Shown here: in pieces, positions 10,835 through 20,790 of the stretch
Layout of the letters: every line of letters begins with the position of its first letter
How positions within the stretch are numbered: position 1 is the first letter of the stretch
Assembly: GCA_002356515.1 (NCBI GenBank)
Contig: AP017605.1
Coordinates: 3,295,001-3,359,000, forward strand
Length of the DNA stretch: 64,000 nucleotides
Direction of reading: 5' to 3'
Source of the DNA: Mesorhizobium loti
GTDB lineage: Bacteria > Pseudomonadota > Alphaproteobacteria > Rhizobiales > Rhizobiaceae
Program-made: the position numbers and the translations under genes
The notes under the pieces: model-generated
Seen by the model: only the letters and a program-made list of their open reading frames with translations
What the model was told of the DNA's origin: nothing
The model's database searches: none

Positions 10835-13105
10835 CTACAACGGGATCGAGCGGTCGTCGGCGAAGGCTTGTAGCAGCGCCCGCATCGGCAACCCCTGCGC
10901 CGGCGCCATCAGATTGTCGTCGAAGAACGCCGTCAGTTCATCCAGCGGCAATTCCGTCAGCATCGCCTTGACCGGGCCGATCGAGGCCGGCGACATCGAG
11001 ATCGAACGGAAGCCGAGGCCGATCAGCGCCATCGCCGAGATCGGCTTGCCGGCGAGTTCGCCGCACAGCGTTACCGGCGTGTGGTTGCGAATGCCGGCAT
11101 CGGCAATCTGCTTGAGCACGCGCAGGAACGGCGCCGACAGCGTGTCGAAGCGATTGGCCAGTTGCGTGTTGCCCCGGTCGACCGCCATGACGAACTGGAA
11201 CAGGTCGTTCGAACCGACCGAGACGAAGTCGACGGCCTTCATCAATTCGTCGAGCTGGAACAGCAGCGACGGCACTTCCAGCATCGCACCCAGCTTGAGA
11301 CTGGTCGGCAAATGATGGGCAAAGCGCGAGAGATGCCGTACCTCGCGGTCGATGATTTCGCGCGCCTGGGCGATCTCGCCAAGCTCGGTCACCATCGGCA
11401 GCATCAGCTTGAGCTCGCGCCCACCGCTGGCCTTCAGCAAGGCGCGGATCTGGGTGCGCAGCAACCCCGGCCGATCAAGCGTCAGACGGATCGCCCGCCA
11501 GCCAAGCGCCGGATTCTCTTCCTGGATGGCACCCTTGAAGTAGGGCAGCACCTTGTCGCCACCGATATCGATGGTGCGGAAAGTGACCGGCTTGCCGCGC
11601 GCCGCCTCGAGCACGTCGCGGTAGAGCTTCTCCTGCGCCTCGGCGCGCGGAAAGGTCGAAGCGACCATGAACTGCAATTCGGTGCGGAACAGGCCGATGC
11701 CGGCCGCACCCGCCTCGGCCAGCTGCGGCAGGTCGACGGCAAGCCCGGCATTCATCAAGAGATCGACCTGAACGCCGTCTTTGGTCGTCGACGGCTTCTT
11801 GCGCAGTTCGCGGTAGACCTCTTGCCGGCGGGCGCGGAACCGCACCTTTTCGGCATAGGCAGCTTCGAGATCGGATTGCGGCCGCAGATGGATTACGCCC
11901 TCTTCGCCGTCGACGATGATGGCATCGCCGTTTTCCGCCATGGAAACGGCACCCTTCATCTGGCCGGCGACGGGAATGCCCATGGCGCGCGCGACGATGA
12001 CGACGTGGCTGGTGGCAGCGCCATCCTCGAGCACCAGGCCGCGCATCTTGTCGCGGGGATAGTCGAGCAGTTCGGCCGCCCCCATCGAGCGGGCGACAAT
12101 GATGGCGTCCTTCGGCAGCGAGGCCGCGACATCCTCCGGCCCGCGACCCATCAGCTGGCGCAGCAGCCGGTTGGCGAGATCGTCGAAGTCGCTCATCCGC
12201 TCGCGCAGATAGGGATCGGTCATGTGCAGCATGCGCGCGCGCATGTCGCTCTGCACCTTTTCCACGGCAGCTTCCGCCGTCAGGCCGTTGCGGATCGCCT
12301 CTTCCAGGCGGCGCACCCAGCCGCGGTCATTGGCGAACATGCGGTAGGCTTCGAGCACCTGGCGATGCTCGCCCTCGAAGGCGACGTCGCGACGCTCCAG
12401 CATGTCGTCGATGGAAAGCCTGAGCGAACCGAGCGAGGTCTCGAGACGCCTGACTTCTTCCTCGCTGTCCTCGTTGAACAGATTGGTGACGACGATGCGC
12501 GGCTCGTGCAGCACGACATGGCCAAGCCCGACGCCGTCGTTGAAGGACAGGCCGGTGAAGCTGACAGGCCGGCGCAAATCGAGTTCCAGCCCAGGCCGGG
12601 TCAGCCGTGCCAGATCGCCGGTGGCGATCATCTCGGCGATAACCATCGCCGTGGTCTCCAGCGCCTCGACCTCGTCGTCGCGATAATGGCGCATGGTCTT
12701 GTTCTGCACGACCAGGACGCCGAGCGTACGCCCTGCCCTCAGCACCGGCACGCCAAGGAAGGAATTGTAGATCTCTTCCCCGGTCTCCGGCAGGTAGGCG
12801 AAGGCCGGGTGCTCCTGCGCGTTGGACAGGTTGAGCGGCCTCGCGCTGGCGGCAATCGTGCCGACCAGACCTTGTCCGAGCCGCAACTGCGCCAAGTGGA
12901 CGGCGTTCGGGTTCAGACCTTCGGTGGCGTAGAGTTCGAGCACCGAATCGGCGCGCAGCACATAGAGCGAGCAGACTTCCGCGACCATGTTGGAGGCGAT
13001 GTCGCGCACGATCCGGTCAAGCCGCTCCTGCGGCTCCAGCGGCTCTTGCATGAGCTCGCGGAGCCGTTTCAGCAAAACGCGCGGGCCGCTGGCCTGGTCA
13101 CGCAT
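10835..13105 (-). CDS. ptsP: Phosphoenolpyruvate-protein phosphotransferase PtsP (EI-Ntr)
   Basis: PtsP is Enzyme I of the nitrogen PTS, which passes phosphate from PEP to NPr and EIIA-Ntr to regulate metabolism and potassium uptake. At 756 residues it has the extra N-terminal GAF domain (about 15-160) that separates it from sugar-PTS Enzyme I. Then come the PEP-utilizing N-domain, the phospho-His swivel ([18 protein letters not shown], His in TSH), and the C-terminal TIM barrel ([25 protein letters not shown] with the catalytic Cys). It lies between lysC and prfA on the same strand, an order common in Hyphomicrobiales. The GAF domain is expected to sense a small ligand, glutamine in some relatives. 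Confidence 0.95.
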   Translation of the reverse strand: MRDQASGPRVLLKRLRELMQEPLEPQERLDRIVRDIASNMVAEVCSLYVLRADSVLELYATEGLNPNAVHLAQLRLGQGLVGTIAASARPLNLSNAQEHPAFAYLPETGEEIYNSFLGVPVLRAGRTLGVLVVQNKTMRHYRDDEVEALETTAMVIAEMIATGDLARLTRPGLELDLRRPVSFTGLSFNDGVGLGHVVLHEPRIVVTNLFNEDSEEEVRRLETSLGSLRLSIDDMLERRDVAFEGEHRQVLEAYRMFANDRGWVRRLEEAIRNGLTAEAAVEKVQSDMRARMLHMTDPYLRERMSDFDDLANRLLRQLMGRGPEDVAASLPKDAIIVARSMGAAELLDYPRDKMRGLVLEDGAATSHVVIVARAMGIPVAGQMKGAVSMAENGDAIIVDGEEGVIHLRPQSDLEAAYAEKVRFRARRQEVYRELRKKPSTTKDGVQVDLLMNAGLAVDLPQLAEAGAAGIGLFRTELQFMVASTFPRAEAQEKLYRDVLEAARGKPVTFRTIDIGGDKVLPYFKGAIQEENPALGWRAIRLTLDRPGLLRTQIRALLKASGGRELKLMLPMVTELGEIAQAREIIDREVRHLSRFAHHLPTSLKLGAMLEVPSLLFQLDELMKAVDFVSVGSNDLFQFVMAVDRGNTQLANRFDTLSAPFLRVLKQIADAGIRNHTPVTLCGELAGKPISAMALIGLGFRSISMSPASIGPVKAMLTELPLDELTAFFDDNLMAPAQGLPMRALLQAFADDRSIPL

Positions 13106-13186
13106 CGCGGCTTCTTCTCCAATGAAACACTTGCCGGCGCAGTTTCCGCCGCTGCCGGCATGCGCGCAACAACTGATTCAGTCTTG

Positions 13187-14440
13187 CTACTGCTTATCCA
13201 GACCGTAGACGGAATGCAAAGTGCGAACTGCCAGTTCGGTGTACGGACCGTCGATCAGTATCGAAATCTTGATCTCGGAGGTGGTGATGGCGCGGATATT
13301 GATCGCTTTGTCGGCCAGCGCCTTGAAGGCGGTGGCGGCGACACCGGCATGGCTCCGCATGCCGATACCGATGACCGAAACCTTCGACATGCCGGCTTCC
13401 GACTGCACGACATCGTAGCCGACCTCGGCCTTCAGCCGGTCAAGCACCGCAAGCGCCTTGTCGACGTCTCCGGAAGGCACGGTGAAGGTCATGTCGGTGA
13501 ACTTGCCGTCCTCGGAGATGTTCTGGACGATCATGTCGACATTGATGTTGGCCTCGGCCAGCGGCCCGAAAATACCGGCGGCGACGCCAGGGCGGTCGCC
13601 GACGCGGCGCAGCGAAATCTGGGCCTCGTCCTTGGCGTAGGCAATTCCGGTGACGACCTGCTGTTCCACGATCTCTTCCTCGTCGCAAATGAGCGTTCCC
13701 GGGGGATTGAGCAAATCCCCCATTCCGGGCGCGTCGGGATCGTCGAAGGACGACCGCACGAAGGTACGCACCCTGTGCACCATGGCAAGCTCGACCGAAC
13801 GCACCTGCAGAACCTTGGCGCCGAGCGAGGCCATTTCAAGCATTTCCTCGAAGGAGATCTTGGCCAACCGCCGCGCCTTGGGCTCGATGCGCGGATCGGT
13901 GGTGTAGACCCCGTCGACGTCGGTGTAGATGTCGCAGCGGTCGGCCTTGACCGCCGCGGCAATGGCGACCGCGCTGGTGTCGGAACCGCCGCGGCCAAGC
14001 GTGGCGATGCGATTGTCCGGCCCGATGCCCTGGAAGCCGGCGATGACAGCCACCTGGCCCTCGCCGAAGCGCTTGATCAGGAAAGCGCCGTCAATGTCGA
14101 GGATGCGCGCCGCGCCATGCGCGTTGTCGGTCTTGATCGGGATCTGCCAGCCCTGCCAGGAGCGCGCATGCACGCCCATGTTCTGCAAGGTGATGGCCAG
14201 CAGACCGGCCGTGACCTGTTCGCCGGAAGCGACGACCGCGTCATATTCGCGTGCGTCGTGCATCGGCGAGGCCTCGCGCGTCCAGGCGACCAGTTCGTTG
14301 GTCTTGCCGGCCATTGCCGAGACCACCACCGCCACCTCATGGCCGGCGTCGACCTCGCGTTTGACGTGACGCGCCACATTGCGGATGCGGGCGATGTCGG
14401 CGACGGAGGTTCCGCCGAATTTCATCACGATACGCGCCAT
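13187..14440 (-). CDS. lysC: Aspartate kinase
   Basis: Aspartokinase phosphorylates aspartate, the first step to lysine, threonine, methionine and diaminopimelate. The 417-residue product begins with the signature VMKFGGTSVADIARIRN, has the GRGGSDTSAVAIAAA catalytic loop and DVDGVYTTDPR, and ends with two ACT domains (about 265-417). The length matches the beta-type, lysine/threonine-feedback-inhibited enzymes. It heads the lysC-ptsP-prfA-prmC series on the minus strand; the 81-bp gap to ptsP could hold a separate promoter. A 222-bp divergent region separates it from the histidine kinase. Confidence 0.95.
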   Translation of the reverse strand: MARIVMKFGGTSVADIARIRNVARHVKREVDAGHEVAVVVSAMAGKTNELVAWTREASPMHDAREYDAVVASGEQVTAGLLAITLQNMGVHARSWQGWQIPIKTDNAHGAARILDIDGAFLIKRFGEGQVAVIAGFQGIGPDNRIATLGRGGSDTSAVAIAAAVKADRCDIYTDVDGVYTTDPRIEPKARRLAKISFEEMLEMASLGAKVLQVRSVELAMVHRVRTFVRSSFDDPDAPGMGDLLNPPGTLICDEEEIVEQQVVTGIAYAKDEAQISLRRVGDRPGVAAGIFGPLAEANINVDMIVQNISEDGKFTDMTFTVPSGDVDKALAVLDRLKAEVGYDVVQSEAGMSKVSVIGIGMRSHAGVAATAFKALADKAINIRAITTSEIKISILIDGPYTELAVRTLHSVYGLDKQ

Positions 14441-14662
14441 GGAAGCGAAATGCCTTTGACTGAAGCCGGCCTGGAGCCGAAAACGAAGGAAAGCGCCCGG
14501 CTGGCGCCGGCCGCTGAATGCGCGGCCTCCTTAGCCAAATGCTTTGGGTTTCGCAAGGCTGGCGGCGGATTGCCGGCTTCAGGAAGACGGATATTGCCTT
14601 CCAGGCCGGCGCCGCTTACCAAATGCTGCCCGCGGGGAATTCCTTTTGGTCCGGCATAACAG

Positions 14663-16528
14663 ATGATTGCTCGTCTTCGGCGCGCCATGCGATTGCAATC
14701 GCTGCCGCTTGCCGCCGGCTTCGCCGTGCTGGCACTGATCGTCGGCACCCGCGCCTTGCTGGTCGAGGGCCAGAGGGCCAATCGTGCCGCCGCGCGCGAG
14801 ACGATCGAATACCAGGAACAGCTTTCGGAGCTGCTTTCATTGGCGCAGGATGCCGAGGCCGGCCAGCGCGGCTATCTGCTGACCGGCGAGAAATCCTACC
14901 TCGAACCGTACCAGAAGGCCGTCGACGCGATCCCGGGGCAACTTGCCCGCATCGATGCCATGACATCATCCAACGATCAGCTCGCCCCGCAGATCAGCCA
15001 CATCAAGGACGCGCTGGCGCAAAAGCAGGCTGAACTGGCCGTGACGATCACGCTCTACGACAAGGGCGACGCGGCCAAGGCATTGGAACTTGTTCGCAGC
15101 GGTCAGGGCAAGGCCGCCATGGACGAAATCCGCGCCAGCATGGACACGATCCGGCGCATCGGCGCCGCCGACATCGCCGCGCGCGACGAGCACACGGACG
15201 AGGTCGAGGCCTGGCTGCGCATCGGTTCGCTGGCGGCCCTCATCGCGATCTTCCTGCTCGGCGCCTACACAATCCGCCAATCCCGCCGTCGCTTCCGCGA
15301 GGTTGTTACCGCCCAGGAAGAACTGATGCGCAAGAACATCGAGCTTGGCAACGAGATCGACACGCGCGAGAAGGCCGAATCGCAGATCCGCCAGATGCAG
15401 AAGATGGAGGCCGTCGGGCAACTGACCGGCGGCATCGCCCATGATTTCAACAACATGCTGGCGGTGATCCTCAGCGCCATGAACCTTGCCCAGCGCAAGC
15501 TGAAGCGCGGCGAGAATGATATCGAGAAATTCATCGAGGCGGCGACGGACGCGGCCAGCCGTGCCGCCAATTTAACCTCCCGGCTGCTTGCCTTCTCCCG
15601 TCTGCAGCCGCTGGCGCCGCAGGTGGTCGACACCAATCGGCTGGTGACCGGCATGTCCGATCTTCTGCACCGTGCGCTCGGCGAAGGCATCCGCGTCGAA
15701 ACGGTGCTGGCGGGCGGCCTGTGGAAAACCCACGCCGACCCCAGCCAGATCGAGAACGCCATCCTCAACCTTGCCGTCAATGCCCGCGACGCCATGGACA
15801 ATGACGGCAAGTTGACCATCGAGACAGCCAACAGCCACCTCGACGAGGCCTACGCCGCCACGCATGCCGAGGTCACGCCAGGCCAATATGTGATGATCGC
15901 GGTAACCGACACCGGCGCGGGCATGTCGCCCGAGGTCATCGCCAAGGCGTTCGAACCCTTCTTCACGACCAAGCCGGTCGACAAGGGCACGGGACTTGGG
16001 CTGAGCCAGGTGTTCGGCTTCGTCAAGCAGTCGGGCGGCCACGTCAAGATCTACTCCGAACCGGGCGAAGGCACGACGATCAGGATCTATCTGCCCCGGT
16101 TTTTCGGGGCGGAGGAGCCGGCAGCACTTGCCGGGCGCGGCAAGAGCACCGCCAAGGTCACCGAAACGATCCTCGTCGTCGAGGACGACGCCCGCGTGCG
16201 TGCCGCCACGACGGACGCGATGCGCGAACTCGGCTACACCGTCATCCACGTCGGCAGTGGCCAGGAGGCCCTTCAGGAGCTGGCCGCGACACCCGGCATC
16301 GCCCTGCTTTTCACCGACATTGTCATGCCGGTGATGAACGGCCGCAAGCTCGCCGAGGAAGCGGTCGCGCGCCAACCCGGTCTGAAAGTCGTGTTCACCA
16401 CGGGTTTCACCAGGAATGCCGTCGTCCACAACGGCGTGCTCGACCATCACGTGCACTTCCTGGCCAAGCCGTTCACCATCGAGCAGCTCGAGGCCAAGCT
16501 GCGCGAAGTGCTGGACGCACAGGGATAG
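14663..16528 (+). CDS. CHASE3-type hybrid sensor histidine kinase with receiver domain
   Basis: The 621-residue membrane sensor has helix 1 at about 15-33, a periplasmic CHASE3 domain (about 40-180, with DAEAGQRGYLLTGEKSYL typical of CHASE3) and helix 2 at about 186-204. A coiled linker, a HisKA domain with phospho-acceptor His260 in GGIAHDFNNML, a HATPase (N box NLAVNARDAM; G boxes DTGAGM and GTGLGLSQVFG) and a C-terminal receiver with Asp552 (FTDIVMP) follow. This layout is an orphan HWE-unrelated hybrid kinase that could pass phosphate to a separate partner. The signal is unknown. The 98-codon gene follows after 5 bp and may be co-transcribed. Confidence 0.92.
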   Translation: MIARLRRAMRLQSLPLAAGFAVLALIVGTRALLVEGQRANRAAARETIEYQEQLSELLSLAQDAEAGQRGYLLTGEKSYLEPYQKAVDAIPGQLARIDAMTSSNDQLAPQISHIKDALAQKQAELAVTITLYDKGDAAKALELVRSGQGKAAMDEIRASMDTIRRIGAADIAARDEHTDEVEAWLRIGSLAALIAIFLLGAYTIRQSRRRFREVVTAQEELMRKNIELGNEIDTREKAESQIRQMQKMEAVGQLTGGIAHDFNNMLAVILSAMNLAQRKLKRGENDIEKFIEAATDAASRAANLTSRLLAFSRLQPLAPQVVDTNRLVTGMSDLLHRALGEGIRVETVLAGGLWKTHADPSQIENAILNLAVNARDAMDNDGKLTIETANSHLDEAYAATHAEVTPGQYVMIAVTDTGAGMSPEVIAKAFEPFFTTKPVDKGTGLGLSQVFGFVKQSGGHVKIYSEPGEGTTIRIYLPRFFGAEEPAALAGRGKSTAKVTETILVVEDDARVRAATTDAMRELGYTVIHVGSGQEALQELAATPGIALLFTDIVMPVMNGRKLAEEAVARQPGLKVVFTTGFTRNAVVHNGVLDHHVHFLAKPFTIEQLEAKLREVLDAQG

Positions 16529-16533
16529 CTGGC

Positions 16534-16830
16534 ATGACCGAGACCTTGGAAATCGTCAATTTTCGCCTCAAGCCCGGAACCGAAGCGGGCTTTGCCGCCG
16601 GCAACCGCCTGGTCAGCGACTGGCTGGCGCGGCAACCGGGTTTCGTCAGCCGTTGCTTGGCCCGGCGGGATGATGGCGGCTGGGTCGATATCGTGCGCTG
16701 GCAGAGCCGCCAGCAGGCCCTCACCGCAGCCGGGCGGATCATGTCCGAGATCGGCGATTGCGAGGCCATGCGCGCCATCGATCCTGCCAGTGTCGACATG
16801 AAGCATGCCGAACTCGTTCTGTCGAATTAG
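16534..16830 (+). CDS. Small ABM-like (dimeric alpha/beta barrel) protein
   Basis: This 98-residue protein has the pattern of antibiotic-biosynthesis-monooxygenase-like ferredoxin folds. A first strand is LEIVNFRLKPGTEAGF, a helix ends in SDWLARQPGFVSR, a strand reads GGWVDIVRWQSRQQA, and a second helix follows. Members are heme- or quinone-related oxygenases or simply dimeric binding proteins. Residues that would fix an activity are not obvious, so I do not assign one. It starts 5 bp after the kinase gene with an AGGGATA site, which suggests co-expression. Its last 4 bp overlap the convergent diguanylate cyclase gene. Confidence 0.75.
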   Translation: MTETLEIVNFRLKPGTEAGFAAGNRLVSDWLARQPGFVSRCLARRDDGGWVDIVRWQSRQQALTAAGRIMSEIGDCEAMRAIDPASVDMKHAELVLSN

Positions 16831-19058
16831 CCCACGCTTTGGCTGGCCGTCGGAAGGTCCCATTGGGGATCAACCCTGCCCAATCCGGTAACGACGCGGT
16901 CGCGGCCGTCCGCTTTTGCCTGATAGAGCGAACGATCCGCGGCGTTGACGATCTCGACCCATGACGCGCCGAGTTCCGGGAAGGCGGACACGCCGAACGA
17001 GGCCGTGATGGTTCCAAGCGTGCGGCCGCGATGCGCCAGATGCAGCTGCTTGATCGCCTTGCGCAGCGCCTCGGCGCGCTCGGCGGCATCGGCGAGCGAC
17101 GTCCCCGGCATCATCAGGGCGAATTCCTCGCCACCGTAGCGCGACACCACATCACTTTCCCTGGCATGGTCGAGCAGCGTGGCGGCGACCTGTTTGAGCA
17201 CGAGATCGCCCGCTTCATGGCCGAACGTGTCGTTGAACTGCTTGAAATGATCGACATCGAGCATGATCATCGCCAACGGCTGTTCGGAACGCTCCATGCG
17301 CCTCAGTTCGCGGCTGCTTGTTTCCTCGAGGTAGCGGCGGTTGTAGAGCCCGGTATTCGGATCGCGGATCGATTGCTGCCGCAATGTTTCGCGCAGGCGC
17401 AGATTGGCCAGGGCCAGTGCCAGTGTATCGACGACGCCGCGCAGGATCTGTTGCCGCTCGGTCAGCCAGTCCGGCCTGCCGGCGGCATCCGGTTCGCACA
17501 AATGCACGATGCCAAGCGTCTCCCCCTGCGCCGCCAGGGGCATGCAGACATAGCCACGGCCACCATTCTCGGTGATGTGGTTGCAGCGCGGCGTCAGCAT
17601 GCCGGGGCCGGCCACATGTTCCTGGCCGCGCCGCAGCGCCCAGCAATCTTCCGGCGCAAACTGGCCAACGCTCGAACGCACAGCACCCCAATGCGCCATT
17701 TCCTCGACCAGATTGCGCGAGGCACTGGTCAGATGCACGGTTCCGCTCAATCCGCCGAAGAAATCGGGCATGGCCGAACCGACCACGGAAAATGCCTCAT
17801 GGAAGGTGACGCACGCCTGGAGCAGTTCGCCGAGCTTGACCAGGCGGGTCGTTGCCTGGGACGTTTCCTTCAGTTCGCGGTTCAGCGTCGCCAGTTCCTC
17901 GGCGCGATCGCTGACCGCCCGCTCGGCGCTGCGCAACTCACTGATATCGTTCAAGGTCAGCACGATCCCGCCGTCGGAGCGATTGAGCGGATTGCAGCTC
18001 GCAATCACCGGCAGGTACGATCCGTTCGGCTTTGCCAGCCGCACCTCGGCCTGATGCCCGCGACCCGTGGTCAGCGCCAGCTCGATTGGGGATGCTGCCT
18101 GCCCCAGCCTGTCTCCCGACAGTCCCCTTATATCGAGAACCTCAGGCCAATCCTGGCCCTCGATCTTGTCATTGCGCCGCCCGATGATCTCGGCGGCCGC
18201 CGGATTGACCGAGACGATCCGGCCATTGCCGTCGATGACGACGATGCCTTCGGCGACAGTGCGGACAATATCCTCGATATAGGCCTTCTGCTCGACGAGT
18301 TGCCCACGCGAGGATTCGAGTTCGGATGCCATGCTGTCGAACCCTCGCGCCAATTGGCCGAACTCATCATTGGAGGTCAGGCCGATACGCGCCCCGGCAT
18401 CGCCGCGCGCCAGCGATTCGATGCCGCGGTTGAGGCCGGAAAGACCGGCGCCGAAGCCGCGCAGCAACAAAAAAGTCGAGATCGCTGAGATCAACACGGC
18501 AGCTGCGGTGCACAGACCGACAAGCCAGAGCATGTTGTTGGTGCGCTGTTGGGCGGCGTGCAGCAGCGGCGTGTACTCGAACAGCACTGCGCCGACCGTC
18601 TTGCCGGCAGCATCCTTGATCGGCACCGCAACCAGGTTGATCGGCTCAGCCACATCGCCGCTGTCTTCGATGAAGTCGCGCGGCGCGCCGTCCTCGATCG
18701 TCCGGCCGACTTCATTGCCGGGATCGTGGTGGTACGGTGTGCCGATATTTTTTTCTTCGCCCGGGACATCGGCAAGGATGACCTTGTCGTGATTGACGAC
18801 AACGAGATCGCGTTTCGAGTCGCTGTGCTGCGATTTCACGAATTCGCGCAGTGCGTCCGCTCTTTCGAACAGGGAATGCGGCGCATCGGAAGCCTTGAAG
18901 GCAATCGCTTCGGCCAATTGCCGCCCGACGCTTGTCGCCTCGGCCACTGCGGCGGATCTGGTCAGCGACATCTGGGAGATTATGGCAATGCCGCCCACCA
19001 GGCCGATCAAGGCCGCGGCGCTCAACAATGTGGCAACAATCTGGGTCTTGATCCGCAC
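16827..19058 (-). CDS. Membrane diguanylate cyclase with HAMP, PAS, GAF and GGDEF domains
   Basis: The 743-residue protein has two transmembrane helices (about 8-29 and 176-200) around a periplasmic sensor region. HAMP (about 200-255), PAS (about 262-380, VVIDGNGRIVSVNPAAAEIIG), a GAF-like domain (about 420-560) and GGDEF (about 575-735) follow. The active site is YGGEEFALMMPG, so cyclic-di-GMP synthesis is expected. RESD four residues upstream is the RxxD inhibitory I-site, which predicts product feedback. The GAF-like part contains several Cys and His residues (CWALRRG, TPRCNHITE) that might bind a cofactor; this is inference. Start chosen as GTG at 19058 with GGGATGG upstream; a TTG one codon earlier also fits. 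Confidence 0.9.
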   Translation of the reverse strand: MRIKTQIVATLLSAAALIGLVGGIAIISQMSLTRSAAVAEATSVGRQLAEAIAFKASDAPHSLFERADALREFVKSQHSDSKRDLVVVNHDKVILADVPGEEKNIGTPYHHDPGNEVGRTIEDGAPRDFIEDSGDVAEPINLVAVPIKDAAGKTVGAVLFEYTPLLHAAQQRTNNMLWLVGLCTAAAVLISAISTFLLLRGFGAGLSGLNRGIESLARGDAGARIGLTSNDEFGQLARGFDSMASELESSRGQLVEQKAYIEDIVRTVAEGIVVIDGNGRIVSVNPAAAEIIGRRNDKIEGQDWPEVLDIRGLSGDRLGQAASPIELALTTGRGHQAEVRLAKPNGSYLPVIASCNPLNRSDGGIVLTLNDISELRSAERAVSDRAEELATLNRELKETSQATTRLVKLGELLQACVTFHEAFSVVGSAMPDFFGGLSGTVHLTSASRNLVEEMAHWGAVRSSVGQFAPEDCWALRRGQEHVAGPGMLTPRCNHITENGGRGYVCMPLAAQGETLGIVHLCEPDAAGRPDWLTERQQILRGVVDTLALALANLRLRETLRQQSIRDPNTGLYNRRYLEETSSRELRRMERSEQPLAMIMLDVDHFKQFNDTFGHEAGDLVLKQVAATLLDHARESDVVSRYGGEEFALMMPGTSLADAAERAEALRKAIKQLHLAHRGRTLGTITASFGVSAFPELGASWVEIVNAADRSLYQAKADGRDRVVTGLGRVDPQWDLPTASQSVG

Positions 19059-19180
19059 CAAGCCATCCCAATCAATGGGAAGGCAATGTACATGCCGAAT
19101 CCCGCTCGTGCCTCAGGAAACCGCCAACCTCGTAAATTTGATGTTAAGGGAACCCGATCAGCCGCCCTTCCCGGACCGGG

Positions 19181-19750
19181 TCAGCCCGGCTGCGCCGTGG
19201 CTTTCCACAGGCCGGGATAGTCGACGACGAAGCCGTGCGGCGAGACATCGAGAATCTCTTCATAGCCGAACATAGGCGCGCTGTAGGCGTAGCGGATTGC
19301 GTCGAGACGCCGATAGCTCTGCTCGAGAAGCACCATCTCGAGCGCGGGGAAGCTCAGATAGGCGGCTGGAGCGGGCGTCGTCTCCCCGATGCCGAGGTTA
19401 AACCGGCGGATCGCCAGCAGGTTCGATGCCGGCGTGAAGCCGAGGTCGACATCGACAAGGCCGGCAACGCCCCGCTGAGGCTCGCCGTTCAGCATCCACG
19501 CGCCGTCGGCTCGTCGTTCAATGGCGTAGTGCAGCTTGCGCATGCCGAGAAAACCATCAACCCGCGCCGATCGCGTGCGCCAGCCGGTGTCGCAAATCAC
19601 CGCATAGGCAAGGCAGCATGGCTTGCCGTCCTGGACGAAGATGGCCTGTCCCTCGAGGCTGTGCGCACCATCGGCTTGCGAAAGCAGGCAGGCGTCGTGA
19701 CCCTCCACATCCAGCCGGCGCCAAAGGATCGAAGCCGTCGTGGCCGTCAT
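19181..19750 (-). CDS. Putative glycolipid-binding family protein
   Basis: The 189-residue protein matches the putative glycolipid-binding family (PF06475 type). It starts with ILWRRLDVEGHDACLL, has internal RSARVDGFLGMRKLHYAIERR and a VDVDLGFTPASNLLAIRR segment, and ends in the Tyr/Asp-rich beta structure YEEILDVSPHGFVVDYPGLW. The name comes from structural similarity to lipoprotein carriers; no biochemical role is proven. I chose the ATG at 19750, preceded by GAGGAG, over a start 28 codons upstream. It lacks a signal peptide, so it is probably cytosolic. It stands alone between the cyclase and ubiG. Confidence 0.8.
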   Translation of the reverse strand: MTATTASILWRRLDVEGHDACLLSQADGAHSLEGQAIFVQDGKPCCLAYAVICDTGWRTRSARVDGFLGMRKLHYAIERRADGAWMLNGEPQRGVAGLVDVDLGFTPASNLLAIRRFNLGIGETTPAPAAYLSFPALEMVLLEQSYRRLDAIRYAYSAPMFGYEEILDVSPHGFVVDYPGLWKATAQPG

Positions 19751-19921
19751 CGCCCACTCCTCGAATGCAAAACGATGCCTTTCATTCGCCCGCCAGGCCA
19801 ATTGTGTTTCACCGCCGCACACGGCAGCTGACATGCCCTGACAGGGTGCATCGCCCTGTCGGCACAGGAAAATTGTTGCCTTGACTTTCCGGCTCCCACG
19901 CCCGACTTCCTAGCGCTCTGA

Positions 19922-19967
19922 AGCAATTCCAGGAAAAGTGTGTAACGGCTTTCCCACAGGAATTGCG
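19922..19967 (+). repeat. Mosaic intergenic repeat, copy 1 (upstream of ubiG)
   Basis: This 46-bp core begins AGCAATTCCAGGAAAAGTG and ends GGAATTGCG. It matches the reverse complement of 21327-21372 at 41 of 46 positions. Its ends are inverted (GCAATTCC/GGAATTGC). The related flanks run to about 19986, so the ubiG ribosome site (AGGAGA, 19985-19990) abuts the element. It resembles short palindromic mosaic elements of rhizobial genomes. Confidence 0.75.
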
Positions 19968-19997
19968 ACAAATCAAAGAGCTCTAGGAGACCAACCA

Positions 19998-20747
19998 ATG
20001 CCAGAGCCCCGACGGTCGACGATCGATGCCGGAGAAGTGGAGCGCTTTTCCGCCCTTGCCGCCGAATGGTGGAACCCGAACGGCAAGTTTCGGCCGCTGC
20101 ACAAATTCAATCCGGTCCGGCTTTCCTATATCCGCGACCAGATCGCGGCGCGCTTCGGCCGTGACCCGCGCGCCGCGCGGCCGTTCGAGGGACTGCGCAT
20201 CCTCGATATCGGCTGCGGCGGCGGTCTTTTGTGCGAGCCGATGGCGCGGCTTGGCGCCGAGGTCGTCGGTGCGGATGCTTCCGGGACAAACATCGAAGTG
20301 GCGAAACTGCACGCGGCCGAAGGCAATGTCAGCGTCGACTACCGCGCCACAACGGCCGAGGACCTTGCCGACGCCGGCGAGACATTCGACGTCATCCTCA
20401 ACATGGAAGTGGTCGAGCATGTCGCCGACATCGACTTGTTCGTCGCCAAATGCGGACAGATGGTCCGGCCCGGCGGCATCATGTTCGTGGCCACCATCAA
20501 CCGCACGCTGAAGGCGCTGGGTCTCGCCATCATCGGCGCCGAATATGTGCTGCGCTGGCTGCCGCGCGGCACGCACCAGTTCGGCAAGCTGGTGCGCCCG
20601 GAAGAGCTGGAAAAGGCGCTCGGCGGCGCCGGTCTGACCATCATCGACCGCACGGGCGTCACTTACAATCCGCTTGCCGATCGCTGGGCCCGGTCGAAGG
20701 ACATGGACGTCAACTACATGGTGCTGGCGGAAAAAGGATCGGTCTGA
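19998..20747 (+). CDS. ubiG: Bifunctional 3-demethylubiquinone O-methyltransferase / polyprenyl-dihydroxyphenyl methylase
   Basis: UbiG carries out both O-methylations in ubiquinone synthesis, using SAM. The 249-residue protein has the diagnostic start [25 protein letters not shown], the SAM motif [18 protein letters not shown], a central [11 protein letters not shown], and [14 protein letters not shown]. The last includes residues of the membrane-binding UbiG insert. I use the ATG at 19998, preceded by TAGGAGACC; an upstream in-frame ATG at 19938 has no such site and falls in the repeat element. ubiG close to lysC is a conserved rhizobial arrangement, here separated by several accessory genes. 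Confidence 0.95.
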   Translation: MPEPRRSTIDAGEVERFSALAAEWWNPNGKFRPLHKFNPVRLSYIRDQIAARFGRDPRAARPFEGLRILDIGCGGGLLCEPMARLGAEVVGADASGTNIEVAKLHAAEGNVSVDYRATTAEDLADAGETFDVILNMEVVEHVADIDLFVAKCGQMVRPGGIMFVATINRTLKALGLAIIGAEYVLRWLPRGTHQFGKLVRPEELEKALGGAGLTIIDRTGVTYNPLADRWARSKDMDVNYMVLAEKGSV

Positions 20748-20790
20748 CCACGTTCGCGGAATTCGCGCCGAGGACGTGTTGAGATTCGGG

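Noticed and set aside
11081..14659. Very long open frame on the plus strand across ptsP and lysC
   Set aside because: It is antisense to two clear genes, has no family features and arises from GC-rich codon bias. The minus-strand genes explain the sequence fully.
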